NCBI RefSeq assembly: GCF_020382885.2
Contig: NC_058496.1
Location: 7,370,501-7,434,500 of the forward strand
DNA length: 64,000 nt
Direction of reading: 5' to 3'
Origin: Scatophagus argus
Lineage: Eukaryota > Chordata > Actinopteri > Scatophagidae
Positions 1-12,566 of the stretch are shown here, in pieces (positions within the stretch are counted from its first letter, which is position 1; the number at the start of each line of letters is the position of its first letter). The position numbers and the translations under genes are program-made. The notes under the pieces were generated by a model. That model had not been told where the DNA came from and made no database searches. It was given only the letters and a program-made list of their open reading frames with translations.

Positions 1-3000
1 TCCAAGGCTGCAGGATGAGGCGGGCTGAGGCGTCACTGGGATGCCACCGCTGCAAGGCGTTAGATAGCTTGCTCCTGATTGGTGGGTAAAGCGGCTCCAG
101 ACGGGATTGGAGAAGAGGCAGCCAAGGGTGAATCCAGGAGTGGATGGGCACTGTGTCAGTTAAAGGGTTCCAGTTCTCCACCTACAAAACAGGAAACAAA
201 AACAGCTTGTGATGTAGAGGGAAATTATTCACAAGTAAACTATGTGAAAGGAACAAAACCACTGGAGTTTCTCCATTTCTAAGTATGTGTGTCTTTAAAT
301 GGACATAGTGGGTGTATCTTGCCTCTCTCTGTAGCCGTGGTAAAATCAGCTGCTCCAACAGGTGATCCAGGATCCACAGGGGAAGAAGAGGAGCCCACAC
401 TTCCACGCAATCCACCATTGGCCCAACCATACGAGGCTGCCAGCTTGACACACAGGACCGCATCACTGGGATCCACACTTCCCACAACAGTCTGAACAAC
501 AACAAAAAAAAAGTACACATACAATCAAATACAAACTCCAACGTCTAGTAGTAGAACTAATCCAAATCTCTCCAGCACAGCTTAATTAAGTTTGAGTGTT
601 TAAAATGACCTGTGGTAAGGGTCCATGTTTGAATCTGTGACACTGGAGTGGAGGTCTCTAGATTCAAGAATTGCTCTCCACTGACCAATGTCTTCCAGAC
701 AATAAGAACTGTCCTGAAATAAATGGAGAACAGGGGTAGCTTTATTAATAATTAACTAATCAATGCCAATAATGGAAGTATGGAAAAGCCTAGAATAAAT
801 CCAAAATCATACCTTCAGAGGATCCCAGGAACGAAGTTTCTCTTTGAGTAACGGGTGAACAACGGCTACAGCCAGATCAGCAAGTCCCATTGTCTTGTAT
901 TCTTCATAATAATCTGTTTGTAAAGTCTCAAAGATCCGAGCACACTCCTGAAGAAAGAGGAGGAAGGTACCAAAACCAAAAGTTACCTATGTGGCTGTGA
1001 TAACAGAACATGGACTGAACTGTAGCTATGAGTCTGTGTGTTCAACAATTACGCACCTGCAAGGTGGGTCCCTCCCCTGGTGCCATCTCTGCAGAAGGAA
1101 AACGCTCGACAAATGCCAGAACGGCCTCCATTCTTCGGATTGCATCTTCCTCTGCTTCCAGTCTGCTCTGCAGCGCTCGTGACTCGTGGCTCAAAGAGAC
1201 AACCACATCTTTTTCATGCTGCAGACGTCTGGCAGACTGAAGGAGGTAATATAAGATAGGAAAAGAGAAAATATGTCAGTATGTGGTTGAGAACATACTA
1301 GAGTGGCACACAGAAAACCTGTAGAAATCACAATGACATAAAACTACAGATATGTTTGGTACTCTCATACCTGTAATATGTCCTGTTCTGTAAGGTCAAT
1401 CAGTAACTGCAGGTTATGTTCGAGTTCAGGGAGAGCAAAGCCGGATCCCTTCTGATCCTGAGCGGAAATGCTCGGTGGACCTTCGTCTGGAACGCTGTGC
1501 TTGTTGGACATCTGACTGTAACTGTAATATACCTTTTGCTCTCTTCCAGTCATATCTATTACCTAGAAAGATATAAGAAAAATAGACAAAAATAGCAGCT
1601 GACCATGAGCTTACATTCATTTAAGAATTTCATCCACAACAGACTGTGTGCAAAAGTACAGCTGACTTATACAACATTGCAGCATAATTCAAGAGGTGTG
1701 CTGATCAAAACCACAGTGTTCTGCTGTGAGACAGACACAAAGGAGTTTTAATATAAGCCTTTTCCAACATACCTTGACCTGTGCCAACTCTCCAGCAGAT
1801 ACTGCTGTACTGCGCACTGCCAGCTTGCCTTTAGCCTTCAGCTCATCCACAGTTTTGTAGGAATACTTGGGCTTCTTCTTTCCTCCAGGGCCTGCAGGAT
1901 CCTTACGCCATTGTCCTAGCTCCTTCTGAAACTCCTACAGAGACAGAAATGGAGAATTAAGTCAAAATAATAATGATGATTGACTTTACAATGTCACTTA
2001 TGCTAGACAACACAACAGTGAGCATAGCTGGAAAAGAGGCATAGATAATCTTTTGATAACACTGTACCTTTTCCTCCTCTTCCTCTGAGTCGATCACAGG
2101 GAAATCCTGAAGACTCTGCTGGGTTCGCTCATTGCCATAAGCACCCACTGCTCCTTTGCCTTTTCGAACCTTTGCCTCAATGGGGTTTACAATACCTGCA
2201 GAAATAGAGGGGACGAGGTCAGAATATATCAACCCTACTCTGTTGCTCCAACAAATCACAGTATTACCCAACATCTCAGTAACACAACCTCTTCAGGCCT
2301 GCCCACCTTGAGCGTTCTTGCCCAGTCCTTTGCCTGGTTGGTAGCCCATTTTCTGCAGAAGTTTCTGTCCAATTCCTTTGGTGTGCTTCTCCCAGCTCCC
2401 AATGCCTTTTCCAGACTGTATGCCACCTGCAAACCTCTGGGACTGGTTCCCCCTGAAATTACCCTAAGGACAATAATAGACAAAACACTGTTACAGAACA
2501 TACTACAATGAGCAAAGAACAACGACAAGAACAAAATTTACCATCTGAAGCTTTTTGGGCGCAGTGCCACGAGAAGCAGGAGGTGCTGAAGGGCCATCAT
2601 TGTCAGAGTCATCAGAACCCCCCTCTGCTTTTTGCTGTTTCTCCTCAGCCGCAGTCTTACGCAGACCAGCACTCACAAAGTTCACTGGAGCAGTGTAGTC
2701 TTTCGATCTAAAATACAAACAAATCACTCAACTTGTTAATAATTGTTTTTAAAAAACCTTGTACTGTTGAATAGCGACGTTTGCCCCATTGGGGTCACAG
2801 GCAATGTAAGGTTATGGTTCGGGGTTAGGCATAGCAGAGATCAGTGATCGAGTTGGGATAAGGTTGGTGTCAGGTTAAGCATCACAGAGGAGGACCGCTT
2901 GGGGTAAAGGATAAGGTTGTGTGCAGGTTGAGGTGTGGGGAAACACATTTCAACAGGGGAAACGGATGTAAGACACATCAAGAGAATTAAGGCTGCAATA

Positions 3001-3226
3001 TAATGGAACCCATGCCTTACTTCTTGCCTCCAAAGCTAGGTCTTTCATCCTCGTCTGAATCCCTGTCAGCCCAGATGCCATAGGTAGCCTGCTCCTTGGT
3101 CTGCCTGAATCTGCGGCGATCGGGGTTGAATTCATTGGCAAGGTCCCAGTCAGTCACCTCAAAACTCTCCACCTCCACACCTTCTTCCTCCTCATCTCGC
3201 CGCCCATACAGATGGGACATTGACAT
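1..3226 (-). CDS. tfip11: TFIP11 (tuftelin-interacting protein 11), G-patch spliceosome disassembly factor, 3' end off window
   Basis: TFIP11 is the metazoan Ntr1-type factor that activates DHX15 to release the intron lariat in the nucleus. Coding exons on the minus strand, 5' to 3': 3226-3021, 2707-2542, 2463-2307, 2195-2068, 1934-1773, 1562-1371, 1236-1057, 947-813, 713-610, 491-323 and 181-1. All phases join, giving about 593 residues; human TFIP11 has about 837, so the C-terminal third lies beyond position 1. The N-terminus ([20 protein letters not shown]) is acidic. The G-patch is near residues 150-200 and reads [26 protein letters not shown]-type region follows from about residue 390 and includes [17 protein letters not shown] and [12 protein letters not shown]. 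The start is the first ATG of the exon, two bases after its acceptor at 3229. The tenth exon ends in a GC donor. The gene is divergent from SRRD, as in human. Identification is by remembered similarity and is very secure. Confidence 0.95.
182..322 (-). other. tfip11: TFIP11 intron with a GC-AG splice pair
   Basis: The exon ends in LQRE and is followed on the minus strand by GCAAGA instead of GT. The acceptor TTTTGTAG precedes VENWNP at 181. The human protein continues directly from LQKE into VEEWNP, so the junction is placed by homology. No GT lies near enough to serve instead. The donor otherwise matches the strong consensus typical of GC-AG introns. Confidence 0.8.
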
Positions 3227-3773
3227 CTCTGCATAAATCATAGAAACAAAAATACCAAGACGGTTAAAGTAACGTAAAAAATTCAAATGACAACCGAGAT
3301 AATTAAATGCGAATGAAAGCCACCAGCGGTAGCCAAAAGTTCGTTAAGAAATCTAACGTTAGCTATAATACATTGAGATTTTTTTCTTTCGGCTACACTA
3401 ACCTCATATCCAGAATTCTTTGTTTATTTTTAGTCGAAATGAAATGGAAATTGTATCTTACCTGGAAATGATGTCAACAACAATGATCTTAACTTTCTAA
3501 ACGATATAGCATATCGATGTAGTATATCGTTTAACAAGCTAAGCTCATATTTAGTCTTTTCAACAGATTTACTACAAACAACATCATCTGAAACAGCAGA
3601 TGGTAGCTAGCTAGCAACACAAGTACTATTCGTAAACATCTCTAACCAACTAGCTACATTGCTAGTTCTGCCCCTGAGGAAAAAACACAAACGTTAAGCT
3701 AGTATATACTAGCTTGTTAGCTAATGCAAACCGCTCGTTTTGTCCGAAAAACTTAGGAGGAAGTGTTTCTTAC

Positions 3774-3915
3774 CTGAAATGTTCGTTATCTCCCTGCTCA
3801 GAGATCAAGAAAAGTATGCTTTCATTCTTTCGTGAGAGCAACGAAAGATATTTCGACTGAAGTGATAGAAGCTTCACGTTAGTCGTTGTAGGCACGAAAA
3901 CACAAGTACTTCCGG
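3774..3915 (-). other. tfip11: Probable TFIP11 5' noncoding first exon
   Basis: A strong minus-strand donor (CAG then GTAAGA) lies at 3774/3773 and could join the coding exon that begins at 3228. A second possible donor is near 3465. The upstream boundary is a guess based on an ETS-like ACTTCCGG at 3908-3915, common near TATA-less start sites. No open reading frame of interest is seen here. Confidence 0.4.
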
Positions 3916-4633
3916 TTGTCACAATAACTGCCGGTGTTGTATCAAATTTTGTGCCCTGAAAATTGTAATTCCTTGTCGTATATGTTCGCATGAACACGCG
4001 TAGATATGTCTCAGTGTTACACAACAAACAAAATAATTGAGAAAATAAATCGATTTTATTTTTCGATAACTGAAATGGTAGTATTTTAAAATAATTTCAA
4101 TCAAATAGAATTTGGTGTGTTTCCCCACAGTGAGATGATTAGGTCATTATCTCCAATCACAAATGTCAAGTAATTATACAAAATGAAAACAGTGAAACTA
4201 ATTTTATTCTTTGCAAATGTTTTAATAACAGATTTAACAATATATTTAATAAACACGCACACAAATGCATGCAATACCAACTTTTGGCCAGCAGACGTCG
4301 TCCTTTTTACTGTATCAAATGATTAACCATTTTTAATACGACTGTTTCGATTTGGCGCTTCAGAAAACGTAGTTTCTTCCATCACAACGGTGACGTATAA
4401 GTTACTCACCTGCAGCGTATTTATTATTCATTTATTTATCCAGGGTAAACCAAGGAATACAAAATATGGCATAACACCGGAAGAGGAAATCCGTGTGTTA
4501 CACCGTAAATAGTCCGACTTGCTACAGACATGCCGACCAGAGGCATCGCTTATATCCGAACGTTGTTGATAAAACGAATATCGATATGAAATGTCTGTGC
4601 ACGGGTATATGGGCAACCGGTGAATTATCATAG
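3775..4633. promoter_or_regulatory. Shared bidirectional promoter region between TFIP11 and SRRD
   Basis: The two start codons lie about 1.4 kb apart, head to head. ETS-type cores occur at both ends: ACTTCCGG at 3908-3915 and CCGGAAG at 4477-4483. A CRE-like TGACGTA lies near 4391. No TATA box is evident near either start. The same head-to-head arrangement exists in human, so shared regulation is plausible but inferred. Confidence 0.55.
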
Positions 4634-6490
4634 ATGTCGGACACCGGGGAGGAGTGGCAGGTGGCCGGGAGAAGAAAGGGTACAGCGCGGAAATCAAAAA
4701 CACTTCAGGTGTCCTCAAATGCAGCATGCTGCCAAGAGCAGCTGGACATCGGGAAAACTGTTAAACGAATTAGAGACACGGTGTAAGAAGTCTAAGTCCA
4801 GTTAAGCAGCATAGTCCTAGAATAGCAGTAAAAATTCTTGTACACGAACTCAGAATGATACAATAACGCTGCGTATCCTCCTCTGTAGGTCTGAGCTAAG
4901 ATGCGAGGAGTTTTGGCAGGAGTGGAAAGGTGAGTCACCTGGAGAAGTTAGCACCACATATTTTTCCTGGCTGTGGAACTATTTTTCTTACAGCTCAGTG
5001 AACCTTTGAAATCCCTGTTTTCAGAACAGCTGCTGGGTGCAGGATCAGCAGCTCTCTCAAAACCTCCAGAGAAAGGGGGCATTGAGGACCCCACCACCGA
5101 TGAGCTGGGGAGGAGCGGAGACGGCAGATCATGCCAGCAGCTGGAGTGTGTGTGTTATGGCCTCGGCCCCTTTTCTTCCTGCGTCTCAGCTCGCTACCAG
5201 CTTGCCATGTTGCTTCTGCTGCTGGATGCCGGACAGGTTAGAGGATGTGTTTATCTAATGAGAAAACAAACATTCGACACGAGACCCTGTTCATTATAAA
5301 TTCTGCCTCACTGCTCCTCCTCCCTCCAGATTCCCCTGAAGGACTGCTCCGTGTATGACCCTGCTTTCTCCTCTGGAGAGAGGGATGTTTTGAGAGAACT
5401 TGGTGTGACTGTACTCACAGAAAACGAGGTCAGTTGTTGACAGTTGTGTTTTATTTTGAAAAATGAAAAACCTCTGGGAGACAGTGCAGAGAACATGTTG
5501 ATAATGCCAGTGTTGAATGTTGACAGTTGTGTTTTATTTTGAAAAGTGAAAAACCTCTGGGAGACAGTGCAGAGAACATGTTGATAACGCCAGTGTTGAA
5601 TGAGTCAGCCGTGTCAATTAAAATTACAAATGCTTAACAGCTCTGTCAAGACCTCAACAAGTTTTTTTTTAATCAAACCGAAAAATGCTTACGTTTTTTT
5701 ATGTAAATACTCAGAGTTAATGTTGGGAGGTATCTGAGCTGCAAGTGTGGGCGTTTTCGTGAAAGTTTCCAGTGTTATGGGATTAAGAGCTTGTAGGAAA
5801 CTCTTTGCAACCAAGATTTAAGACTCAGCTGCTAAAATGTTCCTAAGCATGAAAAAAAGTGCTTTATTAAAATGTTTGCTTGGTGGTAAATTTTCAAATC
5901 TCATATGTCCAAGTGTCTTTTTAGCATGTGAATGTAAATAATAAATTAACATAAAACATTTGAAAAGTAGTTGATTTTCATAGCTTACTGGCCGTCTGTC
6001 GCACTGTACTGTGCAGGAGGGGAAACGTCTGGCGACCAGGCCCACGCTCTTTTACTTGATGCATTGTGGGAAAGCCCTGTACAACAACCTTCTGTGGAAG
6101 AACTGGAGTGCACAGTGTCTTCCTCTGATGATAATCATTGGAAACAGCTTCATTGGCATGAGAGAAAGGTTTGTACAAGACATGAATGAGGCAGCTAACG
6201 GTTAAGAAATTGGAAGTTAGTTAACATCTCCTGTCTGTCGTCCCAACAGGACAATCGACAGGGAGTTCAAGCGCGATTACAGCTACATTACACAAGCCGT
6301 GTCCGTGTGTGAGGAGAGACAGCTGCCTTGTCCATCCCGACTGATCGACGTCTTCAGTGACACAGCAGTCATCACCTTTCCTACCGGCAGCCTTAACAGA
6401 CTCCCACAGTCCACCTGGGTGGATCCACCCGAACCACAGTACCAACACTGCGCTGATTTAGAGATTATTCAGAGGAAAATCCAGAGCTGA
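4634..6490 (+). CDS. srrd: SRRD, SRR1-domain-containing protein
   Basis: Six coding exons: 4634-4782, 4889-4929, 5025-5236, 5330-5428, 6017-6168 and 6250-6490. They encode 297 residues and end at TGA 6488-6490; the phases close throughout. SRR1-like motifs follow human SRRD closely: [20 protein letters not shown] (near residue 115), [36 protein letters not shown] and [10 protein letters not shown], with [12 protein letters not shown] at the C-terminus. SRR1 proteins are linked to circadian input in plants and to heme and growth regulation in animals; the biochemical reaction is not settled. Exon 1 ends at GT followed by GTAAGA. Using the GT two bases earlier would put a stop in frame, so the downstream donor is required. 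The third exon uses the TTTTCAG acceptor at 5024, because the earlier CAG at 4991-4993 gives a stop. Confidence 0.93.
5436..5601 (+). repeat. Two-copy tandem duplication, 83-bp unit, in an SRRD intron
   Basis: Copies 5436-5518 and 5519-5601 are nearly identical, each starting near TTGACAGTTGTG and ending near GCCAGTGTTGAA. They differ at only a few bases, which suggests a recent duplication. The first copy begins a few bases after the SRRD exon 4 donor at 5429. Confidence 0.9.
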
Positions 6491-6606
6491 GACAGAAGAT
6501 GGACAAGGAATGGACAGCACTGAGTGTTTTTATTGTTGACATTGATTTAAGCAGTTTTTAAATAAATGCACCCTGCTTCCTACTTTCAACAATTTCCTGC
6601 AGGATC

Positions 6607-6612
6607 AATAAA
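6607..6612 (+). terminator. srrd: SRRD poly(A) signal inside a repeat-like tail
   Basis: An AATAAA lies 117 bases after the stop codon. The surrounding GGATCAATAAAGTTCTTATC resembles the 3' tail shared by many teleost retroposons (recalled, not searched), so the signal may have been supplied by a transposon remnant. An earlier AATAAA occurs near 6561. Confidence 0.5.
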
Positions 6613-7820
6613 GTTCTTATCTTATCTCTTATCTGAACTTGAGAATTAAATCTTGTAATAGTGAGTCACCATCACAGCAGTTTGTCTCACGGGATGAAGG
6701 CAGTACTGCTGAGCCTCTTGGGGAAGTTCCTAACAATAAAACAATAAAATCTCGCTCTTAGTGACCTCCTTTGGGTTAATTTCTCATCCGGCTGCAGTGA
6801 CGTGCAGGTGTACTTCAGGACAAAGTGAGGTCACGATGTGGTGTGGTTTCAGTTAAATAAGAGCCCATTTCTGAAATTTCAGTTTATTTTTTGAAAAGTT
6901 CAACCAGTGAAGGCAGTGAAACACAGCTGCTCTTCCTTGTGCTGTTATTCTCTAAGTAACGATTATACAGACCTTTTGAAAACATTTTCTTCAGTTAGTA
7001 CAGCATGGAAGTCAATCTGAAAGCCACTCAAATGAGATGATACATCACACGTAATACAACTAGCTTTATCCTTTTCTTTTTTTCTGAAAACAAAAGCAGT
7101 AGATGCTTTTCAGCAGGTGGAACATGAATGTCTCTGGTATCAAATGCTTTCTTGTTGTCAGAATTGACTTTTCAAAGTGATATGTTCTTTGCAGAGCATT
7201 TCTATGTGGTAAAAATGTAACTTTTACATAAAAGACATACTATTTTATATGATATTTCCATATCTTGAGTTTGTTTCATCAGTGTGCAGATCGATTTCCA
7301 CTGATCTCCTTTTTGTTTAAATGATACTTCACTTGTGGCATTTCTTGTGTTTGCGTTTTCACATTCGGTTAGAAACATTATAAAAGTTCTATTCTCAAGT
7401 CCTAGTTCTATTTTTACAGCTTGACTTTCCTACTCTGAACTCAAAACAACGTCTCAGAGTTTTCTTTTAATCTGGTGAAGACTGTTAGTTTGTACCTGAA
7501 TTCTAATTGTTTATCAGAGAGCAGAATCACACCTTCACACATCATTTTTACATGTGTGGATGTACTGTGCTTGTGCCAAAAAAAACCAAACCAGAGTAAA
7601 AAGTTTATTGCTGAAAAAACGTAACACTCAACAGTACAGCCCTCTCCCAGCATCAGCATTAATATCTCCAACACAAAGAAGTACTCATCTGACTCTCTGT
7701 CATCTTATGCTCTGCTTCCTGTTCATCGGATCAGGTTTCATCTGGGATCCTGGGAGAATTTTATCTTACAGCAGTGACTTGTAAAAACTCGGTTACAACA
7801 CTGTCATCTTTTTTCTGTTT
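6613..7820. other. Convergent gap holding the CLUH-like 3' UTR
   Basis: SRRD and the CLUH-like gene end towards each other here. On the minus strand an AATAAA signal lies at 7604-7609, about 210 bases beyond the CLUH-like stop codon. The rest is AT-rich, and I see no conserved gene in it. Confidence 0.6.
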
Positions 7821-10800
7821 TCACTCCTCAGCTACTCCGTTCTCTGTGACGCTATCTGTCACTCCATTGACTGTTCCGTTAGCTACGGGAGCCTTTGAAA
7901 CAACATCTGCCCAGGTCCCTTTACTCTTAAGGACTGTTGGGCTAGTGGTGATTTCCAAAGCTCCATTCATCTCACCATTAACGTCATCTGACTTCATCTC
8001 AGTTTCCTCTCCTGCAGCCCTGACCTCTGACTCCCCGTTCACTATCTTGACCTCAGCATCTGAAGCTGCTGTGTCACTGTCCCCATGCTGGTTCTGTTCA
8101 GCCGGCTTCACCACGTGACCATTAGCTGAAGCTATGGCCGCTCCCTCCACCAAGGTCTCTTCCACTGGCTGCTCCTGTTGGCCCTCGCTGGTGTTCTCCT
8201 CTGCCGAGATTCCTCCGTCCTCAGCGTCCTTCCCGCATCCTGTTTCTTGAGCTGGGCTCTTCTCCCCCTCTTGCACAGTCTCTGAGGGCACAAGCTCGTT
8301 GGGAATTTTAAATCCCAGTTCTTTCGCCACAGCTGCCTTCAGTTCCAGGTGTTTCTGCTTATACTCCTGGAACCTGTCACTGTGAAAACACAACAAATCC
8401 ATGAGAGGCTTCCTACATAAGAGAAAGTCGATCTGAAAATGATTTTATGCACCAGAGCAATAAAAAGAGGTTAATATTCAAATTATCAATTAAAAAACTA
8501 TGCATCACTGAGATCAGTTTATATTCATTTAGAGTGCTGTCACATCTCCTACAATATCATGTTATTTATGGGAAATTAGAGTTTTGGTTACTTTTAGATA
8601 AATATTGAACGTTTTTGCTCATCACAGATACGAGTATAGCAGCAATTGTTAATTGGTTGGAGGATAAATAATATTACTGTAAAAAAAACACCAAAATGAC
8701 CAGTATCAATACTTAGAGAGAGAGTACTGACAAGTTTATTTTTCAACATATCTTCAAGTAAACAAATGTAAAAGCTTGTAATTAAGAAAATTATTAGTTT
8801 ATGTGTGTAAAAAATGAGTTTGTTTATTGTATTTTTTTTATGATTTTTATATCAGTCCTATATGCAGTCAAACTACATTTCAGCATCAACACAGTGCCTG
8901 TCATACCATTTGGTATCATACATTACAGTGAATATTTACCTTTGTGTAATCCTCCTGACCCCCATCACCAGAACCATTTGCTCCAGCACATTGTCAGTTG
9001 TGGGAGTCAGACACTGAGGACAGAGGGTACAGAGAGATAAGTAAGCACACTGTTCCCCCTTTTTCCCAGCATTTCAAAGAGCTTAGCGGCGACAGAGACA
9101 ACATGAGCTCTTGGGTAGACTGTACCTCCACTATTTGCTCCGTCTGGTCAGCTCCTGCCTGTCTGAGGGAGCGTTCCACCTTCACCGCTTGCTTGGTTAG
9201 GGTGCACAGAAACTCTTTGCTGCAGCGTGTCTGAGCGTGATCCTCTCCAAACTGAGAGACATAATAACCATAAAATGACATGCACACATAGCCAATCTAC
9301 GCGTGTTTCATCTTCTCTCAAGTAGATATACTGACCAAGGAGGTAAAAGCAGCCAGGGCCTCTTTCTCAAAGTTCATAGCACTTCGGTAGTCACCTTTGC
9401 TGCACATCCACTGGGCCAACAGGTGCTGACTGCAGAGGCAAGAAACCAGGGAGAAAAATGGTGAGGACGTTGGATCAGGGTACATATTTTGCATACAAAA
9501 TGGGTGCGCAAGCTATAAACTGCATCTTACTTTAGAGCAGTGTGTACATTAGTGGATCCGAAGAAGGAAATGTTGAGTCTGAGGGCGTTCTTCAAGTACT
9601 GCCCTGCCAGATCTCCTGTCAGCACCAACCCAAGACAGGTCTACACAAAGCAATGAGATTGTTAGAAAGTAAATATTGTTTATCACGATACTGTGAAAAG
9701 CCAATTTTGTGCTTGGTGCGAACACCAAGTTGTTGGAACCTACATCCAGCGTGGCAATGTAGGGATGGTCCTCTCCATGGACTGTTAGCGTTAGCAGACG
9801 AGCTCTGAGGAGACACTTCTGGGCAAGGGCAGTTTCTCCTCCAGCAAACATATACACACCCAAGAGAGCCTATATATAACAATAAATTTAAAATAATCAC
9901 ACGTTATACACATGACACAGTGAATACTTCATGAAGAAAGAAAAGAAGAAGGAATGAGTGGTTATCGACCTGGGGATCTGAGGGGGATTTCCATTAGCGC
10001 TACCACCAGGTTAATCACACACACGGGTACAAAACGTGTGGCCATACTCACATATTGCTGGATGGTGTTTGGATGGTCAAAGCCAAGCACTCTCTCACTG
10101 ATGACCACTGCTTTCAGCTGGACACTGCGAGCCTGGAGAACAGAGAAAGTCACAATGAGGATAACAGTCAGCTTCACGTATATAAAGATTTACAGCCACT
10201 TCAGCACTTCCTGAAATTGACACGGACACTTGGGCCAGATATAACAATGGCAACGTTCAAAAAATAATTGCATTGCAGTGTCAGAAGAAGCCCTGCAATA
10301 CAAGTTGTACTAACAGTTAAAATATATTATCATCAAAATGCATGAAAGGGTAAAAATGCTCATTATGCAGACTCTTTCAATGTGTTATGATATTTTATAA
10401 ACTAATTAACTAATGAACCGTCAGATTAATGTAGTGGAGTAAAAATTACCACAAAAAATATTTCCTTCTCAAATGCGTAAATGTTTCTACCACTGTAAAG
10501 TGTGTTAATGTAGCCGTAAAAACCCACCTCAGCTGCCTTCCCCTGCAGGAAGGCCACCCTGGCCAACAGGCTGTGGCAGTAACAGGCCTCAGGGTGCAGG
10601 TCATCACACACTCTGCCAAACAGGTAGACTGCTTCTTTCAGGTTCTCATGGGCCTGATCCAGCAGACCTGCATTTGGGAAACACAGACTTTACTTTCCAT
10701 TTAGATTTTGTTCAAAAACACAGATTGAGCATAGAGATTAAAAATACATGAGGCTGCAGCACAAGAACTCTTTAGCTTTATTTACGCACCTTTCTGAATG

Positions 10801-12146
10801 GAGGTCAGTGCAGCTTGATGCGCTGCTGAAGCATCCACAGTTGGAATGCGAATATGCTTGACGATGGGGAAGATGTTGAGGACGTCGTCTGGACCAATGG
10901 GAGCTTTACTTTGGTTGTCGAGGAAGTAGTCTCTCAGCCTCAGCTGGTATAGACGCAGAATTTCAAAAATGCATATTTGTGTTTTAGTTGAGTTAGTTAC
11001 TAATTTTACCAAGCTAACAACACTAAATCCATATTTCAGAAGTCAGGCACCTGTACTCCAGTCTTCAGACAGAACTCTCTTAGCAAAGAGATCTTATGAA
11101 GGCCATAGTGCTCCACCAGGTGGTTTGGACTGGAGCTGTCACAGAGAAAATAGGCATTGTAAAATGGACTCTAAGACATAACACAAATAACAAACATGCA
11201 GTGAGAACAAACAAAGACAGTTTCTTCACCCGAGGCTGTCAGTGATGTTATATGTCTCAACAGCTTCCTGGCAGACCAGGTTATACAGCTCAGCCCCTGT
11301 GAGCGTGCTCCAGGGCGTGCTCTCGGAGGCACCAGCACCTCGGCCACGCCGCCTCGACTTCTTTTTAGTCTCCTCCTGCACGGAGGCGGGTGTGAAGTGA
11401 GGAACCAACAGGCAGCAGAGGAAGTGACTGACAGCTGCAGAAAGACTGGGCACGTCCACACCCTGCAAAGACATAACCGGAGGGTGCACTTCATTCTTCT
11501 GAGTTGCTCTGAGCGCACACCTGCTGCTAGTTCACCACCTAACTTTGAAGTGTGCAAGCATGAGAACAAATAGGAATGCTCACTAAAGAAATATAGTAAA
11601 TTACCTGGAGGAAACTGTTGAACACTCGTCTTGCTGAGCGAATGAAAATTTCACCTATGATTGTTCTCTGGTTAAAACAGAAAGGGGAATGTTAGAAGGT
11701 CAGAAGAGTGATTATATCCCCAAGACTAGTTTAAGTTTGGCTATGTTGTAAGTCAGATGTACCATTATATGCCTCAGGCGCTCCTTGTGTTCTGACTGGC
11801 TGATGGTCTTGATCACATGACCCAGATATCGGAGGTTGATGCCTCTCTGGTGTAGCGCCTGTTTTAGAGAAGCTCCATCCATTGGTGCTTCATTGCTTTG
11901 GAGGCAACACTCCACCTGTACACACACACACATACATATGCTGAGCTTGTTTCATGTTTGCAGTAGATATGCCTAATATAGAATGTAAACAGTGGATCCA
12001 CTTACAAAGGCTGGTATCTGGTGTGTAATGATGAAAGATGCAGCTTCCCTCAACAACCTTCCCTGCAGCTTTGTTGATTTACTTTCAGTAGCAGGGAAGG
12101 ATATTCCTGAACACAAAGTACAAGAGTCATTGTAAGTAAAGATTTG

Positions 12147-12183
<37 letters not shown>

Positions 12184-12534
12184 ATAGTTTCTCGTGGTAC
12201 CTGGAGAGAAGATGTTTGAGTTGAAGCGCATCTCAAAGATAATGTCGCTAACTGAGCCCACTTCTTTACAAGCCGCTCGTACTGCCATAGTGGCTCGAGA
12301 GTCACCTGTAAGTAAACAAACATATGTCAAACTTAAAATGGCCCAAGTTCTTAACTATACTTTTGTTCTCCGTTGGGTTAGCTCTCCAAAAAACACTTCT
12401 TACCTGCTGTTGCGCATTCTTCAAAGCCTCCATTCTCGTCCAAGATCTCCCTGACACGCTGAGTGAACTGGCAATGTCTAATAAATAAATAAATAAATAA
12501 AAATCAAAAAACAAGACTTCAACTTTGTAAAAAA

Positions 12535-12566
<32 letters not shown>

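Noticed and set aside
182-541. 119-residue minus-strand ORF taken as a single protein
   Set aside because: Only the middle (323-491) is a TFIP11 exon; both ends run into introns.
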